Of a stretch of DNA of 64,000 nt, positions 17,700 through 26,519 are shown one piece after another. Each line of letters opens with the position of its first letter. Positions within the stretch are counted from its first letter, which is position 1. This DNA is from Rubrobacter_A sp965214435 (GTDB lineage Bacteria; Actinomycetota; Rubrobacteria; Rubrobacterales; Rubrobacteraceae). The notes under the pieces were generated by a model. The model was not told the DNA's origin, searched no databases, and saw only the letters and a program-made list of their open reading frames with translations. The stretch is from positions 2,356,001-2,420,000 of the forward strand of contig OZ243960.1 of the NCBI GenBank assembly GCA_965214435.1, in the 5' to 3' direction. Made by a program: the position numbers and the translations under genes.

Positions 17700-18491
17700 A
17701 TGGCTGACTACGAACACCTCAAGATAGGGCACGAAGCCGCGGTCGCCACGGTAACGCTCGACCGTCCCGACATCCGCAACGCTCTGAACGCCGGGCTTAT
17801 AGAGGAGATCACGCGCTCTATGGAGGAGCTGGCCGAAGACGATAGGGTGCGGGTGATCCTGCTGACGGGTGAGGGAGACTATTTCTGCGCGGGGGCGGAC
17901 ATCGGGTACATGAAGGACACCGCAGAGTTCTCCTACGAAGATAACCAGCAGGACGCCCGGAAGCTCGCGGCGATGTTCGGGGCGGTCGAGGAGTGTCCGA
18001 AGCCGGTCGTAGCGCGGGTAAAGGGGGCGGCGATCGGGGGCGGAGTAGGGTTGGTGGCGGCGGCGGACGTCGGGGTGGCGGAAGAGGGAACCGTATTCGC
18101 CTTTACCGAAGTGAGACTCGGGATTTCGCCGGCGACTATCGCCCCGTTTGTCCTGCGCAAGATCGGCTACTCCCAAGCCCGGGCGTTATTCCTGAGCGGG
18201 GAACGCTTTGACGCGACCCGGGCGTCTGAGATCGGGCTTATACACCAGGTGGCCGCCGAAGGTAACCTCGACGCAGCGGTACAGAAAAAGGTCGAAGGGC
18301 TATTGGCGGGCGGACCGGAGGCGCTCGCTACTACAAAGGCTCTCTTGCGAGAGCTTCGAGAGTCGGCACCCGGAGAAGCGACAGATATAACGGCGCGGCG
18401 CATTGCTGAACTGCGCACGGGGGCGGAGGGTCAGGAAGGGTTGGCGGCCTTTCTGGAGAAGCGGGAGCCCGTCTGGAGGGAACGGTCGTGA
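17700..18491 (+). CDS. Enoyl-CoA hydratase/isomerase family protein (possible methylglutaconyl-CoA hydratase)
   Basis: A 263-residue crotonase-fold protein with the oxyanion-hole segments FCAGADIGYM and KGAAIGGGVGLVAAAD, and the late RLGISPATIAPFV motif found in methylglutaconyl-CoA hydratases (LiuC/AUH). Placed between the two MCC subunits, it most simply hydrates the carboxylase product to an HMG-CoA-type intermediate. The ATG begins three bases after the beta subunit stop, and its own stop overlaps the alpha subunit start as GTGA. No HMG-CoA lyase gene is adjacent, so the last leucine step would have to be encoded elsewhere. Confidence 0.87.
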   Translation: MADYEHLKIGHEAAVATVTLDRPDIRNALNAGLIEEITRSMEELAEDDRVRVILLTGEGDYFCAGADIGYMKDTAEFSYEDNQQDARKLAAMFGAVEECPKPVVARVKGAAIGGGVGLVAAADVGVAEEGTVFAFTEVRLGISPATIAPFVLRKIGYSQARALFLSGERFDATRASEIGLIHQVAAEGNLDAAVQKKVEGLLAGGPEALATTKALLRELRESAPGEATDITARRIAELRTGAEGQEGLAAFLEKREPVWRERS

Positions 18492-20464
18492 GCTTCGGCA
18501 AGCTATTGATCGCGAACCGCGGCGAGATCTCCGTGCGCATTATCCGGGCGTGCCGGGAGCTCGGGATAAAGACCGTCGCGGTCTACTCGGAGGCTGACGA
18601 AGGGGCGATGCACGTCCGGCTCGCCGACGAAGTCTACCTTCTAGGCCCGGCTCCGGCGACCGAGAGTTACCTGAACCTCGAACGAATCGCAGAAGTCATA
18701 GAGGAGTCGGGAGCCGGGGCGGTCCATCCGGGGTACGGCTTTCTGTCGGAGAACGCCAACTTCGCTCGGGCGGTCGAGAAAGCGGGGGCTGTATGGGTCG
18801 GGCCTCCGCCGGAGGCTATGGAGAAGGTCGGGGACAAGATCCGGGCGAAGGAGCTGGCGAGAGAAGCGGACGTGCCGACCGTTCCGGGATACGCGGGCGA
18901 AGACGAGAGTGAGGAGCGTCTGGCCCGGGAAGCTGGGGAGATAGGGTACCCCGTTCTCGTAAAGGCGAGCGCCGGGGGTGGCGGGCGCGGGATGCGCCCC
19001 GTACACCGGGCGGAAGACTTCATCGAAGCTCTCCGGAGCGCCAGGAGGGAGGCCGAGGCCGCGTTCGGTAACGGTTCGGTATTTCTGGAGAAACTCGTGG
19101 AAAACCCGCGGCACGTCGAGGTTCAGATAATAGCCGACCACCACGGAAACGTCGTGCACCTCTACGAGCGGGAGTGCTCGATCCAGCGCCGCCACCAGAA
19201 GGTCGTCGAGGAAGCTCCCTCACCGGCCCTGGACCCGCAACTGAGGGAGAAGGTGTGCGCCGCGGCGGTACGCCTGGCCCGCGAAGCCGGTTACCGCAAC
19301 GCGGGAACGGTAGAGTTCCTGCTCTCCAAAGAAGGAGGCGACTTCTACTTCCTGGAGATGAACGCCCGATTACAGGTCGAGCACCCGGTAACGGAGTTCG
19401 TAACGGGAGTGGACCTCTTGTACTTGCAACTCGCCGTCGCCGCCGGGGAACAACTCCCGATCTCCCAGGAAGAAGTCGTCCGGCGTGGCAGCGCCATAGA
19501 GACCCGCGTCTATACCGAAGAGGAGGGTACGGGCCTGCCGGCGGGCGGGAAGCTACGCCTTTTTGCTCCGCCTGAAGGCCCCGGCGTGCGTAACGATACC
19601 GGGGTTGAGACCGGCGACGAAGTATCGCTCCACTACGACCCGATGATCTCCAAGCTGATAGTCTCCGCCCCTGACCGGGAGAAAGCTATCCTCCGGCTTC
19701 GCAGGGCGCTCGGCGCCTATACAGTCCTCGGGGTCCCGACAAACCTCCCGCTGCTGCGCCGCATCGCGGAGCATCCTTCTTTCGAGGCCGGGGAAACGAC
19801 CATCGAATTCCTTCAGGAGCACAGGCTAACCGAGGCCCCGGCTACACCCCGCCCTCCCGAAGAAGCCGTACTGCTCGCGGCGGCGGGTGACCTCTCGCGA
19901 GCTTCAGCAAACCGGCCGGAAGACCCGTTTTTGGGCGGGCACTGGCGGCTGGGCGGTATGACCAGCCTCCGCTACCAGTCGGGTGAGGAGGAGTATAAGG
20001 TCGATGCCAGACGCTCGGCGGGCGGGATACTAGAGCTACGGCTGGACGGGCGGGAGGCCACGGCCGAGGTGCTGTTCGTGGGGAACGGTAGGATCCAGGC
20101 CCGCCTGGATGACCAATACATTACGGGAGGCTTCGCGGTGGACGGTGCGGACGTCCTCGTCTCTCTGGACGGGGAAAGCTACCGGCTCTTCAAGCCGTCG
20201 CCGCCAGAAGTGGACGATGTGGGGTCCGGCGGCGCGGAAACGGGCGGCGCAAAGCTCGCGGCTCCGATGCCGGGTACGGTGGTGAAAGTGTTGGTCAACG
20301 AGGGTGACGAGGTCGAGGAGGGGCAGCTTATACTCGTCCTGGAGGCGATGAAGACCGAGCACTCTATAGCCGCTCCCCACGGCGGGGTGGTGAGTTCGCT
20401 CCCATACGATGAGGGTGACGGAGTCCCGGGCGGCGCTGTGCTGGTAGAACTGGAGGAACCGTAA
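18488..20464 (+). CDS. Acyl-CoA carboxylase alpha subunit: biotin carboxylase plus BCCP (methylcrotonyl-CoA type)
   Basis: A 658-residue fused subunit. Residues 1-450 are biotin carboxylase (LLIANRGEISVRIIRAC, ATP-grasp loop KASAGGGGRGM, EMNARLQVEHPVTE). A less conserved middle linker follows, and the last 75 residues are the biotinyl domain with Lys622 in LEAMKTEH. The usual AMKM is AMKT here, a known and tolerated variant. It carboxylates biotin using ATP and bicarbonate for the beta subunit. Its GTG overlaps the enoyl-CoA hydratase stop by four bases. It is the last gene of the operon. Confidence 0.92.
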   Translation: MSFGKLLIANRGEISVRIIRACRELGIKTVAVYSEADEGAMHVRLADEVYLLGPAPATESYLNLERIAEVIEESGAGAVHPGYGFLSENANFARAVEKAGAVWVGPPPEAMEKVGDKIRAKELAREADVPTVPGYAGEDESEERLAREAGEIGYPVLVKASAGGGGRGMRPVHRAEDFIEALRSARREAEAAFGNGSVFLEKLVENPRHVEVQIIADHHGNVVHLYERECSIQRRHQKVVEEAPSPALDPQLREKVCAAAVRLAREAGYRNAGTVEFLLSKEGGDFYFLEMNARLQVEHPVTEFVTGVDLLYLQLAVAAGEQLPISQEEVVRRGSAIETRVYTEEEGTGLPAGGKLRLFAPPEGPGVRNDTGVETGDEVSLHYDPMISKLIVSAPDREKAILRLRRALGAYTVLGVPTNLPLLRRIAEHPSFEAGETTIEFLQEHRLTEAPATPRPPEEAVLLAAAGDLSRASANRPEDPFLGGHWRLGGMTSLRYQSGEEEYKVDARRSAGGILELRLDGREATAEVLFVGNGRIQARLDDQYITGGFAVDGADVLVSLDGESYRLFKPSPPEVDDVGSGGAETGGAKLAAPMPGTVVKVLVNEGDEVEEGQLILVLEAMKTEHSIAAPHGGVVSSLPYDEGDGVPGGAVLVELEEP

Positions 20465-20686
20465 AGTTACCCGGTAGAGCGGTAGCGAGTAAGGTCACCA
20501 CCGGCGAAGCTGTCTCTAAAAGGACCTCAGATTAAAGACGCTACGTCAAGAGCATTTTGCCGGTGGGATCGTCGGCCCAGGCGAAGCTGTCTGACCTTCC
20601 CTGCCGGAGCCGGTGCTCGGTTTGCTTCTCGGTGTCTAGCACGTTAGGATCCCGGCGTCCCTACTCTCGCGTTCAACTAGCATTTC
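20465..20686. other. Gene-free stretch with a 13-base direct repeat
   Basis: Between the carboxylase operon and the convergent flavin-barrel gene. The sequence GGCGAAGCTGTCT occurs at 20503-20515 and again at 20580-20592. No ORF with a recognisable product and no T-tailed hairpin was seen. Confidence 0.4.
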
Positions 20687-21136
20687 TTACCTGGCCTTTG
20701 CTTGATCCACGCGGTCTTTAATGGCTTTGAGCGTCTTCCAGGGCACTACGGGGCGGGACAGCCCGCGTTTCTTGAGATAACGGTTTGTCGTTCGGCGCGA
20801 GTTGATCACGAACCGCACCAGGCCCATCATTCCGCCAACCGCCGCCCCTGGCACCAACGCCCTGGGGTAGAAGCTCCACTCCGGCCCGTCTTGACGCAGG
20901 TCACCGCGCACCATAAAGCTCTTGAGGTTCCACAGGTTTTCATCGTGCTCGTGGCACAGCAGACTCGCCCGACCGGGCTGAATGGCGACGTCTTCCGGTA
21001 GTTGTGCTCTTAGTGTCCGTGCCTCCTCGTCGGGCCGGGACTGGCAGCGAATGCTATACGGGTAGCCATTGACGTCCACACCCGTCAGCACGGCACTCTC
21101 GAAGTTCGGCAAGTGCTTCAGAATGTCATCCCACAT
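20687..21136 (-). CDS. FMN-binding split-barrel-like protein
   Basis: A 149-residue protein beginning MWDDILKHLPNFESAVLTG, which resembles the edge of the pyridoxamine 5'-phosphate oxidase-like barrel (a strand pair with substrate contact, then LCHEHDENLWNLKSFMVRG). The C-terminal third is helical and basic. No clear cofactor motif can be named. It overlaps the upstream gene by 11 bases, so it belongs to the cupin / PNPOx unit. Its role is unknown; F420- or FMN-dependent redox of a small molecule is a guess. Confidence 0.55.
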   Translation of the reverse strand: MWDDILKHLPNFESAVLTGVDVNGYPYSIRCQSRPDEEARTLRAQLPEDVAIQPGRASLLCHEHDENLWNLKSFMVRGDLRQDGPEWSFYPRALVPGAAVGGMMGLVRFVINSRRTTNRYLKKRGLSRPVVPWKTLKAIKDRVDQAKAR

Positions 21137-21647
21137 GGTTTACCTCCAGCTTGCGGGGCGTCTGACCATGATCTCCGCCAGGCCACCACAGGATGCGGCG
21201 CGGGGTTACGTGGATCACGAGGCGCATGTAGTACCAGTCGAAGAGGTATCGCATCAGCGGGTTGCTACCGTACGCGCCGGATGCGGGCTGGCGCCGGTAC
21301 AGCTCCTCCAGCTCCTCTTCGAGCTCTTTGGACGTTACGATCTCGTCCGGCGCTTCGGCGTCGCCCTGCACCAGGACCGCCGGTGGGTCTCCGAGGCCGC
21401 TGCCCGTGGGATTGGAGAAGAGGAGCGAGACGCGCGGGTTGCGCCGGACATTAAAGGCTTTCTGCGGCAGTCCGATGGAGGTGGTTACGAGAAAACGTCC
21501 CTCATCCGGCTTCCAAAAAGGCGTGATGGGCCAGGTGATCGGGGTTCCATCTTTCGCCAGCGTGGACATCTCGCAGGTGCGGAACTCGCGGAATACGGCC
21601 TCCACCTCTGGCGGAAGCTCGGTAGTATTCCCTGTGGGATCGCTCAT
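21126..21647 (-). CDS. Pyridoxamine 5'-phosphate oxidase-family protein
   Basis: A 173-residue split-barrel flavoprotein: MSTLAKDGTPITWPITPFW, then FLVTTSIGLPQKAFNVRRNPRVSLLFS, the standard phosphate-binding strand arrangement, and a long acidic helix (KELEEELEELYRR). Such proteins use FMN, F420 or haem; the substrate is unknown. It is followed by a second split-barrel protein overlapping by 11 bases and preceded by a cupin 12 bases upstream, so the three probably form one unit. Confidence 0.8.
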   Translation of the reverse strand: MSDPTGNTTELPPEVEAVFREFRTCEMSTLAKDGTPITWPITPFWKPDEGRFLVTTSIGLPQKAFNVRRNPRVSLLFSNPTGSGLGDPPAVLVQGDAEAPDEIVTSKELEEELEELYRRQPASGAYGSNPLMRYLFDWYYMRLVIHVTPRRILWWPGGDHGQTPRKLEVNHVG

Positions 21648-21659
21648 AGGTATAACTCC

Positions 21660-22169
21660 TCAACTTTGTGGCTGGTCGGGGGCCATCACCTCGATGCTGT
21701 ACTTGCGCATTATCTCCATCGCTTGGCGCTGCTCTTCTTCCGAGGGAGGGTTTTCGGACGCCGCGGGTGGGTTCGCGGGATCTTCTATTCTCTGGCCGAT
21801 CAAGTGCGCAAGATCCTCTATCGCGACCGTGGCGAAGGTGGTAAGCAACCTCCCCCGCGACGCCCCGACATTCTTGTGGCCGTGCCAGGCCATGGAAGGC
21901 ACGAAGACGGTATCTCCCACCCCCGCCGGTACGGCCTCCGGCTCGCCACCGTCTTCCATCGTGGTGAACTCAAACTCGCCTTCTACGACGTAGAAAGTCT
22001 CTATGAACTCGTGGCGCGCCAGCCTCGGCCCGCCACCGGGAGGGAACGAGGACTCGATGATGAATAGCTCACCAGCCGTTTCTTTGCCCGAGACCTTGAT
22101 GGTTATGGTCTCTCCGCCGAGGAGCCAGTGCTCGCCCTGCTCCGCTTTAGTAATGCTTATCGTGCTCAT
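21660..22169 (-). CDS. Cupin-domain protein
   Basis: A 169-residue single cupin. The metal motif is close to G-x5-R-H-x-F-I-E-x-F-Y-V-x-E-G-E (about residues 46-65), followed by GDTVFVPSMAWHGHKN, the second cupin motif. These resemble quercetinase-like or regulatory cupins; no reaction can be assigned. ATG 22169 has AAGGAG seven bases upstream. It is the first gene of a three-gene minus-strand unit with two flavin-barrel proteins, downstream of an AraC-type regulator on the same strand that may control it. Confidence 0.82.
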   Translation of the reverse strand: MSTISITKAEQGEHWLLGGETITIKVSGKETAGELFIIESSFPPGGGPRLARHEFIETFYVVEGEFEFTTMEDGGEPEAVPAGVGDTVFVPSMAWHGHKNVGASRGRLLTTFATVAIEDLAHLIGQRIEDPANPPAASENPPSEEEQRQAMEIMRKYSIEVMAPDQPQS

Positions 22170-22596
22170 GCGTATGCTCCTTGTCTCTCGCGCTCGAAAA
22201 GTTGAATTTTTAGTGCTTGCCTATCTCTGTCCAGTGAGACCGGGTGAGGAGGGGATCCAACCGGCCGGTACAGTGAAGAGCAAACTGCAGACAAAGGTGA
22301 GCAACGAGACTTGCGGAAAACGCTTCGATATTGCTCCTTTCGCGAGTTCTATACACAACATTTCTCGGCGGCTGGCTTTCAGCTTTCCGGTGTTAGATCT
22401 GATGGAGCGTTTATACATCCCCCAGTGCAGTGCCAATAACAAGTCCCCAAGAGCGTAGCTGGAAGGGTGTTGGGGCGTCTATCACACACTTGCGGGCTTT
22501 TAGCACGTTCTTGCTTTTCTCTACTCTCTCGAGGTTTTAGATACTAGTCTGGTGCGGACGGTTACTGCGGTAGCGGCTATCTCTCAGCGGTGGCCT
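22170..22596. other. 427-base gene-poor, less GC-rich region
   Basis: Between the AraC gene and the cupin unit. Base composition is visibly lower in GC than in neighbouring genes. Short open frames exist on both strands (about 22221-22458), but none has an SD or resembles a family. It probably contains the cupin unit promoter near its left end; otherwise I see nothing interpretable. Confidence 0.45.
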
Positions 22597-23556
22597 TCAG
22601 CGGCGGGCCTCTTTGCGCAACAGCGCGGGGGGTGATCCGGTAAATGCTTTGACGTTCTTGCCCATGTGTGACTGTCCGGAGAAGCCGCACAGCCGGGCTA
22701 TATTTGCTAACGGTAACTCCGTATCCGTCAAGAGACCTCGCGCCTTCTCGACGCGCTGCCTGACGACGTAGCGGTGCGGGGAGTGACCGGTCGCGTCTTT
22801 AAAGAGCCTCGCGAAGTGGTGAGGGCTGTAGCCCACCACCCCCGCCAACTCCTCCAGCGAGAGCTTGCTCGACAGGTTATCGTTCAAATAGTCCAGGGCC
22901 TGCGAGATCAACGGCTTCGAGAGAGGACCAGTTGGCTCGCGGGCTACCTTCTGCGCGCTGCGGTGGCCCAGGGAAGAATGATACCTTAAAAGGTGGACGG
23001 CGAGTTGGGTGACGAGCGCCTCGGCGTAGAGCTCGCCTCCCAAGCCCTCACCCTCCATTTCGGGGACTAACGAGGTCACCAAGCGCCTGACTTGCTCGTC
23101 GCGCTCCCGAAAGCGGTCGAGTACTTCCAGCCGGTCCGGGTTTGCTCCGGCCATCTCTGTTACACGCCCGAAAAACCTCTCTTTGAGCATTACGCCGATC
23201 TCCTCGGAGACTTTCTCTATGGTGAAAGCAAATGGTTTGGCCGCAGGGACTATCGCGATGTGGCCGGTCTCTTTGACGCCCTCCAGCGTCCGCCCGTCCG
23301 TCCGCCACAGCACGCGCTGCGGAGCACTCCAGCGCAGGGAGATGAGATGGCCCCCAAAAGGTGGCGGCTCGTGCTCGCCGGGTTCACACGAAAAGCCCAC
23401 CACCTCTGCCTTACTACCAATGCTTATCGTCCCGCCGGTGGTTACCGAGGGCGCGTGAAGTAGGGCTGTGCTCAAGCCCACCAGCCGCGGCGGGCTCTGG
23501 TGGTCGGGTGGATCCGGCCGCACGGCTGGTCCTCTCACCGGCTTGCCGTCTGGCAC
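22597..23556 (-). CDS. AraC-family transcriptional regulator
   Basis: A 319-residue protein with a poorly conserved N-terminal sensing part and a C-terminal double helix-turn-helix. The DNA-binding part begins near residue 220 with LSLEELAGVVGYSPHHFARLFKDATGHSPHRYV and ends with IARLCGFSGQSHMGKNVKAFTGSPPALLR, a full AraC signature. It presumably controls the nearby cupin / flavin-barrel unit or the now-broken hydrolase upstream. The start is uncertain: GTG 23556 has no SD and its first 25 residues lie in the reading region of the decayed hydrolase; a start near residue 26-28 is possible. Confidence 0.82.
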   Translation of the reverse strand: MPDGKPVRGPAVRPDPPDHQSPPRLVGLSTALLHAPSVTTGGTISIGSKAEVVGFSCEPGEHEPPPFGGHLISLRWSAPQRVLWRTDGRTLEGVKETGHIAIVPAAKPFAFTIEKVSEEIGVMLKERFFGRVTEMAGANPDRLEVLDRFRERDEQVRRLVTSLVPEMEGEGLGGELYAEALVTQLAVHLLRYHSSLGHRSAQKVAREPTGPLSKPLISQALDYLNDNLSSKLSLEELAGVVGYSPHHFARLFKDATGHSPHRYVVRQRVEKARGLLTDTELPLANIARLCGFSGQSHMGKNVKAFTGSPPALLRKEARR

Positions 23557-23834
23557 GCTAAAATACCGGGTATTCGACTTTGCAAGCCCCGGACCAACGC
23601 AGTAAAAACGACGTAATCGTAACCGCCGCAGGGCTGAAAAGACCTGCCAAATCCTCGCCGGTCGTAAGTGTCAACACGATGACCGGCCTCAACGAGCGAC
23701 GACGTCCGATTCCCCCACGACCTGCCGGAGAGCGGCCAACCATGGATCAGGACTACCGGCTCACCGGAACCATAGTCCTCGTGGTAAAGCTCGATCGACT
23801 CCCCAAGCTCATCCGCGACTTTCACGAACGCCAT
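23535..23834 (-). pseudogene. Truncated alpha/beta hydrolase (chloroperoxidase-like)
   Basis: ATG 23834, with AGAGG seven bases upstream, begins a normal N-terminus of a chloroperoxidase/esterase-type alpha/beta hydrolase: MAFVKVADELGESIELYHED, then GSGEPVVLIHGWPLSGRSW and TYDRRGFGRS. Homology stops after about residue 80 (GGYDY). The expected nucleophile elbow (GxSxG) and catalytic His, which need a further 190 residues, are absent, and the remaining frame runs into the AraC gene. I read this as a 3'-truncated remnant, probably from a deletion or insertion event. Confidence 0.75.
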
Positions 23835-24299
23835 ACTTAAACCTCTTTTGTTGCTTCTTTGTTTATGAAATACACCATACAATAATTTGTGGTGTGGTTC
23901 ACTCATTAGCATTACATGCTCAAGTTAAGAGGTGCGGGCGCGGAGGCTAGTCGGAGTAGTGCTCGCTGCCCCTTCGTCCTCGGGTCGGCGACCCAACCTG
24001 CGACCACGCCTTGCTTGGCGAGCGGCTCGCCGAATGTCGGAAGGACCGTATAGGGCACAGCTGAGATACGGGATCTGGCGCGAAGTTGTGAACATCGGGT
24101 AGGTTATTCTGAGAAGCCACGAAATCGTTGCCTTCATCGTTGGGCCGCCCAGAGCATCCGCCTCCTCAAGAGGTCGGAGTTCATCGTCCCGTACATCTGC
24201 GCGTTGACGCGGTCCTCAAGATGCAAGATAGTGTGCTCTGGGATACCCGTTTCTCCAGAAACGGTGGTGTGGGCGGTGAGGTTTTCGGAGGGGAGCTTT
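23835..24299. other. 465-base gene-poor region with decayed coding traces
   Basis: Between the truncated hydrolase and the MHS transporter. On the minus strand, protein-like stretches sit in different frames without starts (for example EGNDFVASQNNLPDVHNFAP, then in another frame PTFGEPLAKQGVVAGWVADP). This suggests frameshifted remains of an unidentified gene, but I cannot name a family. The right end carries the GGAGGGGAG SD of the transporter gene. Confidence 0.35.
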
Positions 24300-25640
24300 A
24301 TGGCGACGGTAGCGGAGGCACAGCGGTCGGAGGAGCTGAGTCCTAAAGGCCGGAACGCGGTGGTCGGGGCGTTTTTTGGCTTTTTCGTGGACATGTTCGA
24401 TATTTACCTGCCGGTTGTGGCTCTAGCCCCGGCTCTTATCTACTTTGTATCGGCGGACATTTCGGGTTCGTCGCAGGCCCTGACCGCGGGTACCATCTTC
24501 GCGGCTACGCTGGTCGGCCGGCCACTTGGAGCCCTGATCTTCGGCCGCTACGCCGACAGGGTCGGGCGCAAGAAGATCACCATTATCGCCGTGAGCGGCT
24601 TTGGAGCGATGAGCGTCGTCTTGGCGGTCTTGCCCGGCTACGAGCAGTGGGGAATAGCGGCGGTCGTTATCTTTATCCTGGTGAGGTTTGTCGACGGTAT
24701 ATTCGTCGGCGGGGAGTACACGGCCGCTAGCCCGCTCGCCATGGAGCAGTGCCCGAAAGAGAAACGCGGGTTGTACGGCGCGGTAATAATGACCGGCTTC
24801 CCGCTGGCCTTTGTCGCCATCTCCCTTATAACGTTCTTGATGCTCTCGCTGGTCCCGGCGGGTGGTATCGACTCGCCGTATGTGCAGTGGGGCTGGCGGA
24901 TACCGTTCCTTTTCGGGGCGCTCCTGGCTTTCTTGTTCGTCGCCTACTTCTACTTCTTCGTGGACGAGTCGGAGCTTTTCGAGTCTTCCGGCGGCACGGA
25001 GTCCCCGCTGCGGGAGCTTTTTAGCGGCGAGAACCTGAAGAGCTTCCTGCAGGTATTCGTGCTGATGAGCGGGTTCTGGCTTACGCTGAATATGGTCTCG
25101 GCGGTCCTGCCGGGGCTGCTCGGCTCGGAGATAGGTCTTTCCGGTACCAGTGTCTCGGTGGTCCTGATCGTGGCCTTTCTCGCCCTTACCGTCGGCTACG
25201 TGGCCGCCGGGGTGGTGAGTCAGCGCATCGGCCGGCGGCCGTTTTTGATCGGGATCGGGCTTTTCATGGGCGTCGTCGGGACGTTTTTGTACTTTTTGCT
25301 CATCAGCCTGGCTCCGGGCAACATCGTTGTGGTCACGCTGCTCACGACCGCCATCGCGGTGATCGTGGTGTCCAACTGGGGCCTCGCGACCACCTACATT
25401 AACGAGCGCTTCCAGACCGGGGTCCGGGCCTCGGGCTTCGGTCTCGGCTATAGCCTGGCGGTCATACCGCCCGCATTCTACTCGTTCTACCAGGCGGGGC
25501 TCGGGACGATCATGCCGTTCAAGTACACCGCGCTGCCGCTCTTGGTGATCGGCAGCCTCCTTATAGTAGTCGGCGCGTTTATCGGCCCGGAGACCAAAGA
25601 CGTGGACTTCGGTGCCCCAAAGAAACCTCGCGTGCGGTAA
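24300..25640 (+). CDS. MFS transporter, metabolite:H+ symporter (MHS) type
   Basis: A 446-residue protein with 12 predicted helices. Family motifs are GRYADRVGRKK between helices 2 and 3, FVGGEYTAASPLAMEQCP followed by KEKRGLYGA (the MHS hallmark), and QRIGRRPF in the second half. MHS members carry dicarboxylates, sugars-phosphate, osmolytes or aromatic acids. ATG 24300 is clear because GGAGGGGAG lies 4-8 bases before it; the frame is open 96 bases further upstream without an SD. The cyclase gene follows 7 bases later and probably acts on the same substrate class. Confidence 0.87.
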   Translation: MATVAEAQRSEELSPKGRNAVVGAFFGFFVDMFDIYLPVVALAPALIYFVSADISGSSQALTAGTIFAATLVGRPLGALIFGRYADRVGRKKITIIAVSGFGAMSVVLAVLPGYEQWGIAAVVIFILVRFVDGIFVGGEYTAASPLAMEQCPKEKRGLYGAVIMTGFPLAFVAISLITFLMLSLVPAGGIDSPYVQWGWRIPFLFGALLAFLFVAYFYFFVDESELFESSGGTESPLRELFSGENLKSFLQVFVLMSGFWLTLNMVSAVLPGLLGSEIGLSGTSVSVVLIVAFLALTVGYVAAGVVSQRIGRRPFLIGIGLFMGVVGTFLYFLLISLAPGNIVVVTLLTTAIAVIVVSNWGLATTYINERFQTGVRASGFGLGYSLAVIPPAFYSFYQAGLGTIMPFKYTALPLLVIGSLLIVVGAFIGPETKDVDFGAPKKPRVR

Positions 25641-25647
25641 CCGGACG

Positions 25648-26457
25648 ATGAGGGCAGTAGACCTCGAACAGCCCCGCATCGAGGGCATGCCGACGTATCC
25701 CGCCCACCGGCCCGGCTACTCGTACTTCCTCCACCGCCACCACGAGGACGAGTACCGGCCGGAAGAGACCGGCGAGCGGACCAGCGCCTCCGGTATAGTC
25801 TTTACCATGGAGCACAGCGGTACCCACATCGACGCCGTCTGTCACCAGTCGGACGGCCTGACGCTGTACGGCGGCGTACCCGTGGACCGCTCGGTGCAGA
25901 CCCCGAAAGGCTTTACCCGCCACGGCGTCGAGGAGATACCGCCCATCGTCGCCCCCGGCGTCCTGCTCGACGTCGCGGCTCTCCGCGGGGTGGACGCTCT
26001 GGAGCCCCGCTACGCCGTGACCACCGACGACCTCGCCGGTTGCTGCGAGCGCCAGAACGTAGCCGTGAACAACGGAGACGTGGTGCTCGTGCGGACCGGC
26101 AATGCTCGCAACTGGGAAAGTACGGAGCGGTACCTGGATGGTCCCGGCGTCTCTTCCGGGGCGTCCGGTTGGCTGGCCGAGAGGAGTGTTACGGCCGTCG
26201 GGGCGGATAATATGGCGTGGGACGTTATAGGTTTCAAAGACCCGGAGCTTGGCTGCACGCTGCCGGGGCATTTGATCCTGCTGGCCCGGGCCGGGATCTA
26301 CATTATCGAGAACCTGAACCTGGAAGAGCTTGCGGCCGTCGCGGAAGCCGGGGAGAGCCGCTTTACGTTCGTGTGCGCGCCGCTCAAGCTCGTCGGCGCT
26401 ACCGGCTCCCCGGTACGGCCGCTGGCGATCTTCGCTTCCGGATTTCCCGGCGCTTGA
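25648..26457 (+). CDS. Cyclase/kynurenine-formamidase-like metal hydrolase
   Basis: A 269-residue cyclase-family (PF04199) protein. The metal-binding motif HSGTHIDAVCH is at residues 56-66 (H56, H60 and D62 are the usual ligands), and NNGDVVLVRTG and LPGHLILLARAGIYIIENLN follow as in family members. Relatives hydrolyse N-formylkynurenine, isatin or cyclic imides, or act on polyketides; which one is not readable. ATG 25648 is preferred over an upstream TTG-type start because it follows the transporter stop by 7 bases. It is probably an operon with the MHS transporter. Confidence 0.85.
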   Translation: MRAVDLEQPRIEGMPTYPAHRPGYSYFLHRHHEDEYRPEETGERTSASGIVFTMEHSGTHIDAVCHQSDGLTLYGGVPVDRSVQTPKGFTRHGVEEIPPIVAPGVLLDVAALRGVDALEPRYAVTTDDLAGCCERQNVAVNNGDVVLVRTGNARNWESTERYLDGPGVSSGASGWLAERSVTAVGADNMAWDVIGFKDPELGCTLPGHLILLARAGIYIIENLNLEELAAVAEAGESRFTFVCAPLKLVGATGSPVRPLAIFASGFPGA

Positions 26458-26483
26458 CCGGATCTTATACTTGAACGTTATAC
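26454..26483 (+). promoter_or_regulatory. Promoter for the 48-residue membrane peptide
   Basis: TTGACC (26454-26459, overlapping the cyclase stop codon), 18 bases, then TTATAC (26478-26483). A second TTATACT copy sits at 26465, giving a 7-base direct repeat 13 bases apart that could be an operator or an alternative -10. Confidence 0.45.
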
Positions 26484-26519
26484 TCTTGCGTAATAGCCAG
26501 CTATAAGGAGGCGTTAGTC

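Noticed and set aside
22003..22458. ORFs on both strands between cupin and AraC gene
   Set aside because: No SD, no recognisable motif, and part is antisense to the cupin gene.
23925..24394. Transposase or integrase remnant before the MHS transporter
   Set aside because: No DDE or tyrosine-recombinase motif and no terminal inverted repeats; only unidentified coding traces.
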